From GM7GCV1 sp965221105 (GTDB lineage Bacteria; Pseudomonadota; Gammaproteobacteria; Pseudomonadales; GM7GCV1): 64,000 nucleotides of DNA. The notes beneath the pieces were generated by a model. It was not told the DNA's origin. It saw nothing but the letters and a program-made list of their open reading frames with translations, and did no database searches. Positions 1 through 8,106 of the stretch are shown here, one piece after another. Made by a program: the position numbers and the translations under genes. The stretch is from contig OZ244871.1 in assembly GCA_965221105.1 (NCBI GenBank), positions 1,612,001 to 1,676,000 on the forward strand, written 5' to 3'. Numbering within the stretch: the first letter of the stretch is position 1; each line of letters starts with the position of its first letter.

Positions 1-298
1 GAGCTGGACCGCCGGTGTGGAGATGCCTTCCAAACCAGCGATATTCGCGACGACGCCCAGGCTTTCATATTTTCGTCAGAATGGTCTGGAAGTGACTCAT
101 GTAAAGCAGACACTCAGCGCCGAAGCCGCTGACGCCGAGGCTGCCAAAGCGCTCAATGTAGTCGAAGGCAGTGCCTTGCTGAGCCTGACCCGGCGTTCCT
201 ACAACAAGACCGCCGAAGGCGAGCATATGCACGATTACCTGCGGGTACTCTACAACCCCGAGCATTTCCGGTACGAGATGGACCTCGAAATCGAATGA
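1..298 (+). CDS. GntR/HutC-family transcriptional regulator, C-terminal UTRA domain (5' partial)
   Basis: The frame is open from the window edge and ends at 298, so only about the last 98 residues are present. They fit a UTRA ligand-binding domain: a segment ending in small residues, then A-x-x-L-x-V-x-E-G-x-A-L-L-x-L-x-R-R, then a conserved tyrosine and a closing beta strand (YEMDLEIE). UTRA domains bind the small-molecule effector of HutC-type GntR repressors; the winged-helix DNA-binding half lies outside the window. It converges on the nitrilase-like gene, 14 bases away. As a guess from position, it regulates the neighbouring DUF1838/VOC or nitrilase genes. Confidence 0.72.
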   Translation, partial: SWTAGVEMPSKPAIFATTPRLSYFRQNGLEVTHVKQTLSAEAADAEAAKALNVVEGSALLSLTRRSYNKTAEGEHMHDYLRVLYNPEHFRYEMDLEIE

Positions 299-312
299 CG
301 CGGTTGCCGGGC

Positions 313-1254
313 TCAGCGGGCAGCATCGAGAATGCCTCGCCGCCTCGGCAGGTTGAGCATCGCGGTCTTATCGCGTGCGCGGCGAAGGGCCGCAATATCG
401 ATTTCAGCGAAGCCGCACATGGACTCGCCGAACGCCGCTTCCCCCAGGAGCTGGCCCTTGTAATCCACCACCTGCGAGTGACCATCGGTCGAATCTTCGG
501 GAAACCCCGGTCCAGTGATGCCCGCGCTGTTGGCGGACACCACATATACATGGTTTTCGAAGGCGCGCGCACGTTTGGCGATATTCTTTGGTGTGAGTTC
601 CAGTCCGCCCTGTTCGCTGGATGAGTGGCAGATCACTTCGGCACCGCGCCGGGCAAACTCGGTGCTGATTTCGGGAAACAGAATTTCCTCGGAAGCGACA
701 CAGGCAAGTCGTCCGATTTCGGTGTCCACCACCGGATACAGTGCATCTTCGCCATACACTTCACGGTAGCGGTCAAGCACATCGTGGGGTGTCGGCGAAT
801 ACATGGACATCTGTCGATGATAACGCAGAATCAGGGCGCCCGAGAGATCAATGATGAAGCTGCACTGGAAATGCAGGTCGGGAAAATTGTCGTCGGTTTC
901 GTACGCGTTTCCGGAAAGATAGACGCCATTGGTGCGGGCGCATTCTCCGAGCAGATCGTATTCTTCACCGCTGGGATGCAAACAGGCCCTGGCGCGCCAG
1001 TCTGCGGGGTCTTCGCCGCGAGGGTAGCCCGTCAGGAAATATTCTGGCAGCACCACCAGACGGGTGTCGTCGCCGCTATAGGTCTTGATAAATTGTCGAC
1101 TGCCGCGGATCATGGCGTTGCAGCGCTCGATACTTGCCCGGATCCGTGCTCTTGCATCGGAGACCGTGCGGCAATCGTTCACGGCATGGCAGCGCATTTG
1201 CAGCGCCAGCGCGGCATAGGGCGCGATGGTCCCCTCGTTTCCGCTGCTGTTCAT
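313..1254 (-). CDS. Nitrilase-superfamily (carbon-nitrogen hydrolase) protein, atypical catalytic residues
   Basis: 313 residues with the nitrilase alpha-beta-beta-alpha fold signature. The first catalytic block LPEYFLTG with its Glu is present. The second block reads LRYHRQMSMY, with Arg where catalytic Lys is expected. The third reads ASEEILFPE, which puts Ser where the nucleophilic Cys of the usual ICxDxxFPE block sits. I recall database members of this subfamily with the same Ser, so it may be a lineage trait and not decay. The ATG at 1254 overlaps the stop of the upstream DUF1330 gene (ATGA), so I chose it over an in-frame start at 1275; the two are probably translationally coupled. The substrate cannot be named, and conventional amidase or nitrilase chemistry is doubtful. 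Confidence 0.78.
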   Translation of the reverse strand: MNSSGNEGTIAPYAALALQMRCHAVNDCRTVSDARARIRASIERCNAMIRGSRQFIKTYSGDDTRLVVLPEYFLTGYPRGEDPADWRARACLHPSGEEYDLLGECARTNGVYLSGNAYETDDNFPDLHFQCSFIIDLSGALILRYHRQMSMYSPTPHDVLDRYREVYGEDALYPVVDTEIGRLACVASEEILFPEISTEFARRGAEVICHSSSEQGGLELTPKNIAKRARAFENHVYVVSANSAGITGPGFPEDSTDGHSQVVDYKGQLLGEAAFGESMCGFAEIDIAALRRARDKTAMLNLPRRRGILDAAR

Positions 1255-1556
1255 TCGAGTTCCTCTTGGCGGCATCCTTCAACCAGCATGACGCGAAAAT
1301 CTCCGGTGCCCTCGCGCAATGTACGTACGTCCCTATACTCTGGAGAATTCCAGAACAGGCGGGCGGCTTCCATGTCCGGCCAGCGGTGCACGACCAGGCG
1401 AACATCACCCCATTCACCTTCAAGTGCCTCATGGTCACCGCCGAGCACCAGGTATTCACCTCCGAAGCGGGACACCACATCAGGCACCCGTTGCGCGTAC
1501 GACATGAATTTCCCGAGATCAGTGATCACCGCCTCAATGACGAGGTAAGCTGCCAT
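1251..1556 (-). CDS. DUF1330 (EthD-like ferredoxin-fold) protein
   Basis: 101 residues resembling DUF1330: an N-terminal AAYLVIEAVITD strand, a central GGDHEALEGEW segment, and a C-terminal half with RWPDMEAARLFWNSPEYRDV, the usual W-P-x-x-x-x-A-x-x-F-W-x-S-x-x-Y pattern of these small dimeric alpha+beta barrels. ATG at 1556 has a GAGGT ribosome site 8 bases upstream; the longer in-frame start is only TTG. The stop overlaps the nitrilase-like start by four bases. DUF1330 proteins often sit in catabolic clusters and their reaction is unknown. A second, more divergent member lies at 10552-11103. Confidence 0.7.
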   Translation of the reverse strand: MAAYLVIEAVITDLGKFMSYAQRVPDVVSRFGGEYLVLGGDHEALEGEWGDVRLVVHRWPDMEAARLFWNSPEYRDVRTLREGTGDFRVMLVEGCRQEELE

Positions 1557-1634
1557 GGTCGGGTACCTCAAATTGGTATATTGACATATCTTTATACCAC
1601 GTGATAGGTTTGAAACAAATTCTGGAGTGACCTC
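1557..1634. promoter_or_regulatory. Divergent promoter region between DUF1330 and DUF1838 genes
   Basis: This 78-base AT-rich gap separates two divergent transcription units. It holds an inverted repeat, GGTATA (1575-1580) and TATACC (1593-1598), around a TTGACA hexamer at 1581-1586 that could be a -35 box for the rightward genes; the -10 is weak. The GntR protein ending at 298 is a candidate ligand of the repeat. No experimental support. Confidence 0.35.
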
Positions 1635-2528
1635 ATGAACTCTGTAGTCAACCGTCTGGCGTTATCAATCGCCCCTATCCTGACCCTGGCGTTCACCGCT
1701 GCCACCGTGCAGGCCGCCGAACTTGATCCGTCCACAGCAGAGGGCAATGTCGCCATCTATCGAAAGATCATGTGTTCGACGGAAGATGCCTCTCCCCAGG
1801 TTTTCCAGTGGTTTGGAGCGGCGTATTCGCGTGTACCCGGTGAACCCGACCGGCATCTGTTCAATCTTGAAGGAATGAACATCCGGCAATGCATGAGTGT
1901 CGAGGATCCAGTACTGGGGACAGGCCACAGGTTGGTCTCGCGTGAACTCATGCTCTATCTTGACCCGGAGACCAACGAGGTGTTGCGCAGTTTCGCAAAC
2001 CCCTGGACCGGGATGAACAACGATGTTATTCATGTTTCCAATGATCCCGTCAACAGTCGTCCGAGCTTCGCACGCACCGCCGACGGCGAAGACATTCCTC
2101 TCAAATTCCAGGACATTAACGGTACATGGTTGATGCGGTTTGAGGTCCCCCTGTTCTACACCAACCCCCTGGGCGGCGATTACCAGAAATACGTGGGGGG
2201 GTCTTATCATGCCACCGAGATTTTCGATTTCAATGGTGATACCCAAGAGTTGCTTGACGCGGAAACACCCGTGGCCTATCCGGTTGTTTCCTGGGTTCGG
2301 CTGGCACCCTGGCTTCCGTGGATGGAGATGGGCGACCGCGTGGGCATGATGTATTTCAACGCCATGGGTCGCAAGCTGGAAAACTTTGAACAGCTGTCGG
2401 CGCTCATGCGGGACGAGATTGCAAAGAACTATCCGAAGTACGTGGCACCGCCCGATCCTAAGGATGCCAGGCCCAACGAGACTTCCTGGACCTTCATGAA
2501 AAAGGTTCTTGATGGAGCAGGCCAATGA
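1635..2528 (+). CDS. Exported DUF1838 family protein
   Basis: 297 residues starting at ATG 1635 behind GGAG (9-base spacing). Residues 1-27 form a Sec signal peptide with a hydrophobic core and cleavage after VQA. The mature part matches DUF1838: FQWFGAAYSRVPGEPDRHLFNLEGMNIRQC near the N terminus, ELMLYLDPETNEVLRSFANPW, and a late block with many Trp and Pro (SWVRLAPWLPWMEMGDRVG). DUF1838 proteins are periplasmic, of unknown activity, and common beside TonB receptors and catabolic genes in environmental proteobacteria. The stop overlaps the VOC gene start (ATGA). Confidence 0.8.
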   Translation: MNSVVNRLALSIAPILTLAFTAATVQAAELDPSTAEGNVAIYRKIMCSTEDASPQVFQWFGAAYSRVPGEPDRHLFNLEGMNIRQCMSVEDPVLGTGHRLVSRELMLYLDPETNEVLRSFANPWTGMNNDVIHVSNDPVNSRPSFARTADGEDIPLKFQDINGTWLMRFEVPLFYTNPLGGDYQKYVGGSYHATEIFDFNGDTQELLDAETPVAYPVVSWVRLAPWLPWMEMGDRVGMMYFNAMGRKLENFEQLSALMRDEIAKNYPKYVAPPDPKDARPNETSWTFMKKVLDGAGQ

Positions 2529-3085
2529 GAGTGCTGATTGCCCTGTTGGCGGTATGCCTGACAGCGGGTACGGTGCTTGCTGGTGCTGTGCCCGAAGACG
2601 AGCGTGTCGGCATTGACCTGCGTCGCACCACTCTTGTGGTGCGCGATATGGAGCGCTCACTGGAATTCTATCGTGATGCTTTGGGTCTGGTTCCCATCTA
2701 CGACAACCTGATTCTGACACCGCGCGATGCGGATAGCGTTGAAGACGCAGAGCGGGCCTTGCGGCTGGTGATGCTGCGGGCGAATGACGATTACATCGGC
2801 GTTGTCGGGCTGCTGCAATACTTCAAGCCCTCGAAAGAAAGAGTCGATCTTGCGGGCACTTCCTTCATGGAAGGCACGGCAGTACTGCTGTTCAATGTGG
2901 ATGATCTCAGTAGCGCGTTTGCCCGCGCGCGGCAGATTGAAGGCGTAGTGGTTATCGGCGAGCCTTCACCGGTTTCCTACCCGTCCTACGATGGCGAGAG
3001 CGTGATAAACGTGATTGTGAGCACCCTGCAGGATCCCGATGGGTTCACCATCGAACTCAATCAGCTCCAAGGCGAATTACGTTAG
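2525..3085 (+). CDS. Exported VOC (glyoxalase/extradiol dioxygenase fold) family protein
   Basis: 186 residues with an N-terminal signal peptide (MRVLIALLAVCLTAGTVLA, cleaved before GAVPED), which is unusual because most VOC proteins are cytoplasmic. The fold signature is RRTTLVVRDMERSLEFYRDALGLVPIYDN near residue 33 and a C-terminal LQDPDGFTIELNQLQGELR, where DP-x-G-F-x-I-E-L carries the usual metal-ligand Glu. It overlaps the DUF1838 stop by four bases and is likely co-translated. The 3' end of a paralogous gene survives at 20380-20434, so this module existed more than once in the genome. Confidence 0.82.
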   Translation: MRVLIALLAVCLTAGTVLAGAVPEDERVGIDLRRTTLVVRDMERSLEFYRDALGLVPIYDNLILTPRDADSVEDAERALRLVMLRANDDYIGVVGLLQYFKPSKERVDLAGTSFMEGTAVLLFNVDDLSSAFARARQIEGVVVIGEPSPVSYPSYDGESVINVIVSTLQDPDGFTIELNQLQGELR

Positions 3086-3322
3086 TTCGAAATTTCAAGG
3101 GGAATAATATGCCTTAGTTGTACTAAAATCCTCTTGACACCTGAACCCCCTATTGGTCCGATTGAGCACATAGTTCCCTTATGAGTATCGTCTCAACTTC
3201 AATTTGGCTTTCCGACTTATTGAAGCGTGACCTGCCCGCAATGGTCAGTCGCGCCGCACCTTTTCCAAATCGACCGATAGCGGCTTGATAAAGCCTCGAC
3301 ATATCCTTGGGAGAACACGCAC
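3086..3322. other. Intergenic region upstream of hyuA
   Basis: 237 bases with no convincing coding sequence. A TTGACA hexamer lies at 3134-3139 but no good -10 follows at 16-18 bases. The ribosome site for hyuA (GGGAG) is at 3309-3313. No terminator hairpin was seen after the VOC gene. Confidence 0.4.
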
Positions 3323-5410
3323 GTGGTAAAAACAAATTCTGAAACAGGCACTGCCGATTCAACCTACCGGTTGGGGGTCGATGTCGGGGGGACATTTACA
3401 GATCTTCTCTTGTTCAATGCGGCAGATGGAACTTCTTGGCGAGAAAAAGTTCCGTCCACTCCAGACGATCCGTCTCGTGCGGTAATCGAGGGCACAAGGA
3501 AAATCTGTGAAGCTGCGTCAGTTGCACCGAGTGAGATCGGGTTTTTCCTCCATGGGACAACGGTCGCCACCAATGCAGTTTTGGAGGGCAAGGGCGCGCG
3601 AGTGGGCCTCATCGTAACTGAAGGTTATCGTCAGATTATGCAGATCGCGCGGTCGTTTGTGCCGGGAGGTCTCGCCGCATGGATTGTTTGGCCAAAACCG
3701 GAACCTATGGTCGATCTTGAAGATACTTTGGAGATCAGCGGCAGGCTGGACGCGCAAGGAGAAGAAATACGCCCCATCGATGAGGAGCACATCCGTGCTG
3801 TTGTAACACACTTGAAGGATCGGGGGGTTGAAGCCTTCACCGTTTGCCTGATCAACTCATATATAAACGGTGATCATGAAAAACAGGTTGGCGAGATCAT
3901 ATCTGAAATTTGCCCGGAAATTCCGGTATCGCTGAGTCACGAAATCTTGCCGGAAATGCAGGAGTATGAGCGCACGCTGACCACGGTGGCGAACTCCGCC
4001 ATGCGCCCTGTCGTTGACCAATATGTGCGGAACCTGGAATTGGAGCTTCGCGATATGGGAATGAATGGACGGCTTTCTTTGCTGCGCTCGGATGGTGGTT
4101 TGATTGCTGCGGACCGTGCAAGAGAGGCGCCTGTTAACTTGCTAATGTCTGGCCCTGCTGGCGGCGTTACTGGCGCGCTCTGGGCGGCGCAGCAGGCTGG
4201 ATGCACTAACATATTGACGCTCGATGTTGGCGGCACGTCGACTGATGTTGCGTTGATAGAAAACAGTGAGCCACGTTTGTCACGAACAACGGATGTCGGC
4301 GATTTAACCGTTCGTGCCTCGTCACTTGATGTGAAGACCGTAGGGGCTGGCGGTGGCTCAATCGCTCATGTGCCTGAGCTGACCAAAGCGCTGCGCGTGG
4401 GACCCGAGTCTGCCGGCGCTGCCCCAGGACCGGTGGCCTATAATCGCGGCGGCGAAGTGGCGACTGTGACGGATGCGAATGTGGTCCTCGGGTATCTTCC
4501 GGAATCGCTGATTGGCGGTGCGATGGAGCTCCACCGAGAAGGTGCAAAAGCTGCTGTTCAGAAAGTGGCCGATGACTTGGGTGTCGGTTTGTATGACGCG
4601 GCACGCGGCATCATCGATATTGTCAATGAGAACATGTTTGGTGCTTTGCGAATGATCTCTGTGCAACAAGGATACGATCCACGAGAGTTTGCGCTTATGG
4701 GGTTTGGCGGTGCCGGACCACTTCATGCGAATGCTGTCGCGGCACTTACAGGCTCATATCCGGTGATCATTCCAAACTCTCCGGGTGTGCTCTGCGCGCT
4801 CGGCGATGCAACGACCCGAATGAGAACGGAGGTGTCTCAATCATTTTCCAAACGCAAGTCACAAACCAGCAATGAGGAACTCGCGGAGATTCTGTCCCGG
4901 ATGGTCGAAAGCGCAAAGAGCGAAATCGTTGCTGAAGGTGAAGCCGCTAAAAACGTCAGGGTAAAATGCGAGATCGATATCCGTTATTTCGGTCAAGCTT
5001 TTGAAGTCCCAATGCCAGTCGAGGTTGCAGACTTTAAATCGTCAAAGGGACTGGATGCGCTAACAGGTGCATTCGATAAGGAGCATCGTCGGCTATTCAC
5101 ATTTAACATGGAAAACGAGCACGAGCTCGTCAATCTTCGCGCCATCTCGCTTGGCGCAGAACTCTCGCTTCCCGCCCAGAAGATCGCGAAGGGCGATGGC
5201 AATCCCGAAGCCGCAAAAATCCGCGATCACAAAGTCTGGGTCGAAGGAGAAGAGGTGCCTGCGGCAATCTATGACCGATCAAAACTGCAAGCTGACGACC
5301 AAATTATCGGTCCAGCGGTTATTTGCGAGATGGACTCGACCGCTCTTGTTTTACCCAATCACGTCGCGTCCGTTGATGCGTTTGGGAATATTCTGATCAA
5401 TCGGAAATAG
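3323..5410 (+). CDS. hyuA: Hydantoinase/oxoprolinase A-type subunit (HyuA-like)
   Basis: 695 residues starting at GTG 3323 behind GGGAG. It has the ASKHA-type ATP-binding motifs of the family: LGVDVGGTFTDLLLF near residue 17, MSGPAGGV near 274, LDVGGTSTDVALI near 299, and FGGAGPLHANAVA near 459, followed by the acidic C-terminal domain. Family members are the ATP-hydrolysing subunit of 5-oxoprolinase, N-methylhydantoinase and acetone/acetophenone-carboxylase-like enzymes, acting with a B subunit. The hyuB-like gene follows 11 bases downstream, so the two form one complex. The real substrate (cyclic amide, or ketone for carboxylation) cannot be read from sequence. Base composition is lower in G+C than the 36-48 kb region. 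Confidence 0.9.
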   Translation: MVKTNSETGTADSTYRLGVDVGGTFTDLLLFNAADGTSWREKVPSTPDDPSRAVIEGTRKICEAASVAPSEIGFFLHGTTVATNAVLEGKGARVGLIVTEGYRQIMQIARSFVPGGLAAWIVWPKPEPMVDLEDTLEISGRLDAQGEEIRPIDEEHIRAVVTHLKDRGVEAFTVCLINSYINGDHEKQVGEIISEICPEIPVSLSHEILPEMQEYERTLTTVANSAMRPVVDQYVRNLELELRDMGMNGRLSLLRSDGGLIAADRAREAPVNLLMSGPAGGVTGALWAAQQAGCTNILTLDVGGTSTDVALIENSEPRLSRTTDVGDLTVRASSLDVKTVGAGGGSIAHVPELTKALRVGPESAGAAPGPVAYNRGGEVATVTDANVVLGYLPESLIGGAMELHREGAKAAVQKVADDLGVGLYDAARGIIDIVNENMFGALRMISVQQGYDPREFALMGFGGAGPLHANAVAALTGSYPVIIPNSPGVLCALGDATTRMRTEVSQSFSKRKSQTSNEELAEILSRMVESAKSEIVAEGEAAKNVRVKCEIDIRYFGQAFEVPMPVEVADFKSSKGLDALTGAFDKEHRRLFTFNMENEHELVNLRAISLGAELSLPAQKIAKGDGNPEAAKIRDHKVWVEGEEVPAAIYDRSKLQADDQIIGPAVICEMDSTALVLPNHVASVDAFGNILINRK

Positions 5411-5421
5411 GATCATTTATC

Positions 5422-7305
5422 ATGCCAGCAAACATTGTTCAAACGACTACAGAACCATTGCAGACTGTCAAAATCGATCCGATTACGCTTGATCTGATTG
5501 AGAGTGCTCTGCGCAATGCCAGGACCGAGATGGACGCCACCCTCTTCCGGACGGCGATGTCGCCCGGTATCCGTGAGCAGGGCGATGCCTTCCCGATGAT
5601 CGCTGATGCGAAAGGGCGAATGATTGTCGGTCAATTCGGATCGTTTTTGGATGGTTTCCTCAAAGGATTCGGCGGAGATATTGAAGAGGGGGATGTTATC
5701 CTTCTCAATGACCCTTACTCTTGTGAAGGCGCGATCAGCCACTTGAGCGACCAATTGGTTATCTCTCCAGTTTTCCGTAACCGGCGGCTGGTTGCATGGG
5801 GCGCCATGTTCGGGCACATGACCGATGTTGGCGGCAAGGTACCCGGATCACTTCCGACAGATGCCAGCACCATTTTTGAAGAGGGGATGCGACTACCGCC
5901 CGTAAAGCTCTACAAAAAAGGAGAGTTGCAGGAGGACATTCTCAATCTGGCTGCGGGGCATTCCAGGATGCCCGAGTGGTATCGCGCCGACATGCACGCG
6001 ATCGTTGCTGCTTGCCGCATGGCGGGCCGGCGGGTTGTTGAGCTCTGTGACCGGTTCGGCGATGATGTCTTTAACTCGGCGACCGAAGAACTCCTCGCAC
6101 GAAACCACCGCGCAATGAGACAACTTATCCTTGATGCAATCGGGGAGGAGCCTGTGCGCTTCGAGGATTATATTTGCGATGATGGCAAGGGTTACGGTCC
6201 CTTTAAGATCAAATGCACCATGTGGCGTGAAGGCGAACGCGTCATTCTCGATTTTGACGGCACCGATCCTCAATCAGACTCTTCGATCAATTTCTATCTG
6301 AATGAGAACATGCTCAAAATGTTCTTCGGGATCTACATGATCATGGTGTTTGACCCACAAATCCTCTTCAATGATGGGTTCTATGACTTGGTGGATGTCC
6401 GTATTCCCGAGGGGTCACTGCTGAAACCAAAATTCCCAGCAGCCTTATCATGTCGGACGCATGCACTTGGTCGAATTTTCGATGTACTGGGGGCTTTGCT
6501 TGGGCAAAAAACGCCAGAGTTTCTCAATGCAGCAGGTTTTTCGTCCAGTCCGCACCTGATGTTTTCGGGATACGATAGTTCAGGAGAATGGTTCCAACTC
6601 TTCCAGATTGGGTTTGGTGGTATCCCTGGACGTCCATTTGGAGACGGCCCCGATGGCCATTCACTCTGGCCTGGATTCACAAATGTGCCGAACGAGTTTC
6701 TGGAAAAATACTTCCCCATGCGGATCGAACAATACACTTCAAAAGCCGACTCTGGTGGTGCCGGTTTAAACCGTGGTGGAAACAGTATCCACATGACCTA
6801 TCACTTCCTCGAAGAAGGCACGATATCTATCCACGATGATCGCTGGTTCATCCCGCCTTGGGGCGTAAATGGCGGAGACCCCGGTGAGCGTTCACAGAAA
6901 ATCTTAGAAAAGGCGGATGGGTCGAAATTAGTTCTGGGAGCCAAACAGGATGATATCCGGGTGAAGCCTGGTGATTTATTGCACTATGTCACATGGGGAG
7001 GTGGAGGCTGGGGAGACCCACTCGAACGCGATGCCGAATTGGTCGCGAGAGAGGTTCGCAGAGGTCTCGTCACCCAATGCGGTGCCAAAGACTATGGCGT
7101 TATTGTCGACCCTGATGGCAATGTCGATTCGCAGGCAACGGACAAACTCCGATCAAAAATGCGTGACCAGCGCGGTGAAATTGGAGTCTTCAGTTTCGGC
7201 CCGAATATCGAGGAACTGCGCGCCTCATGCGAGGCCGATACCGGTTTACCCGCCCCTACTCAGCCTGTTTGGCGCACGACAGCGCGATGTACGAATCTGT
7301 GCTGA
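5422..7305 (+). CDS. hyuB: Hydantoinase/oxoprolinase B-type subunit (HyuB-like), C-terminal tail altered
   Basis: 627 residues. Family blocks include DPITLDLIESALRNARTEMDATLFRTAMSP (near 20), QFGSFLDGFLKGFGGDIEEGDVILLNDPY (near 75), MFGHMTDVGGKVPGS (near 130) and a glycine-rich end VTWGGGGWGDPLERD. It pairs with the A subunit immediately upstream. The normal family ending ELRASCEADTGLPAPTQPVW is present; the last nine residues read into sequence belonging to a truncated CoA-transferase gene. The original stop was therefore lost at a deletion junction near 7260, and the current stop is fortuitous. The enzyme itself is probably unaffected. Confidence 0.88.
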   Translation: MPANIVQTTTEPLQTVKIDPITLDLIESALRNARTEMDATLFRTAMSPGIREQGDAFPMIADAKGRMIVGQFGSFLDGFLKGFGGDIEEGDVILLNDPYSCEGAISHLSDQLVISPVFRNRRLVAWGAMFGHMTDVGGKVPGSLPTDASTIFEEGMRLPPVKLYKKGELQEDILNLAAGHSRMPEWYRADMHAIVAACRMAGRRVVELCDRFGDDVFNSATEELLARNHRAMRQLILDAIGEEPVRFEDYICDDGKGYGPFKIKCTMWREGERVILDFDGTDPQSDSSINFYLNENMLKMFFGIYMIMVFDPQILFNDGFYDLVDVRIPEGSLLKPKFPAALSCRTHALGRIFDVLGALLGQKTPEFLNAAGFSSSPHLMFSGYDSSGEWFQLFQIGFGGIPGRPFGDGPDGHSLWPGFTNVPNEFLEKYFPMRIEQYTSKADSGGAGLNRGGNSIHMTYHFLEEGTISIHDDRWFIPPWGVNGGDPGERSQKILEKADGSKLVLGAKQDDIRVKPGDLLHYVTWGGGGWGDPLERDAELVAREVRRGLVTQCGAKDYGVIVDPDGNVDSQATDKLRSKMRDQRGEIGVFSFGPNIEELRASCEADTGLPAPTQPVWRTTARCTNLC

Positions 7306-7883
7306 ACGTCATGGAAGATACAATCCCGGAATACACAGTATCCAATTACATCCGAGAAGGTTCAGGCTCGGTCCTATCTAATGTGGTGCCTTATGTGTAT
7401 GATTGCAAAGACGGCTCTTTCATAATTGGTGCCAATAAAGACACTGTTTTTCGGCGGTTATGTGAGGCCATGGATCGCCCGGAACTCGCTGCCGACGAAC
7501 GCTACTCCACCCACATCGCTCGCGGGGCCAACCAGGCCGAGCTAGACGATATTGTCAACGATTGGATGATGTCGAAAACTATGGCGGAAGTTGATGAGCT
7601 TATGATCGCTAATGACGTACCAGCCAGTTATGTGTATCGCGCACGCTAGATATGCTCGAAGATCCTCATTTCGAAGCGCGTGAGGCTATCGTCGATATTC
7701 TGCATAACAAGAGGGGAAATCTGCAGATGCAAAATACGTTTCCGAAGTTTTCAAAAATGCCTGGCGAAATTCGCTGGGCTGGGGCTGGCCCCGCGTACGG
7801 GGAGCACACAAGAAGTCTACGGCGACTTGCTTTGAATGTCGCCTGCTGAAATTGACGCCTTGCGGGCAAAAGAAGTCTTATAG
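7266..7883 (+). pseudogene. Remnant of a CaiB/BaiF-type family III CoA-transferase (C-terminal half)
   Basis: Translation gives HDSAMYESVLNVMEDTIPEY, then PYVYDCKDGSFIIGANKDTVFRRLCEAMDRPELAADERY, then DDIVNDWMMSKTMAEVDELMIANDVPASYVYRA: the C-terminal half of a formyl-CoA-transferase-like protein. The N-terminal half is missing and the remainder is fused onto the hyuB end. A frameshift with a stop at 7647-7649 interrupts the block YRA..DMLEDPHFEAREAIVDI, and a second shift near 7812 moves the frame to VYGDLL. An in-frame TGA then precedes MSPAEIDALRAKEVL and the final TAG at 7881. These are clear decay marks. The gene probably once supplied a CoA ester step alongside HyuAB. Confidence 0.85.
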
Positions 7884-8106
7884 TCGGACGCAGAAACCAC
7901 ATCCCTGTTCCAAAGAAATCAAAAAACCCAATCACGATTTGAAAGCCGGTACAACCGCCAAGGACTTGGCATTGATCAACCCGTTCCTGCCCCTGAAACA
8001 GCTGATGAGCAGACCGCTCCGGACTATATGAAGATTGCGTCAGGCAGGCCGCTTTTAGGAACCGATACCGGAAGAAAACGTTTGGTTTTATGAGCTCGCC
8101 AAGCGG
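7884..8106. other. Convergent intergenic region between CoA-transferase remnant and acyl-CoA ligase
   Basis: A plus-strand frame stays open from the TAG at 7881 to a TGA at 8089-8091 and reads plausibly (GLGIDQPVPAPETADEQTAPDYMK) but has no start codon or recognised family. It may be the end of another lost gene or chance. No terminator hairpin was found. Confidence 0.3.
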
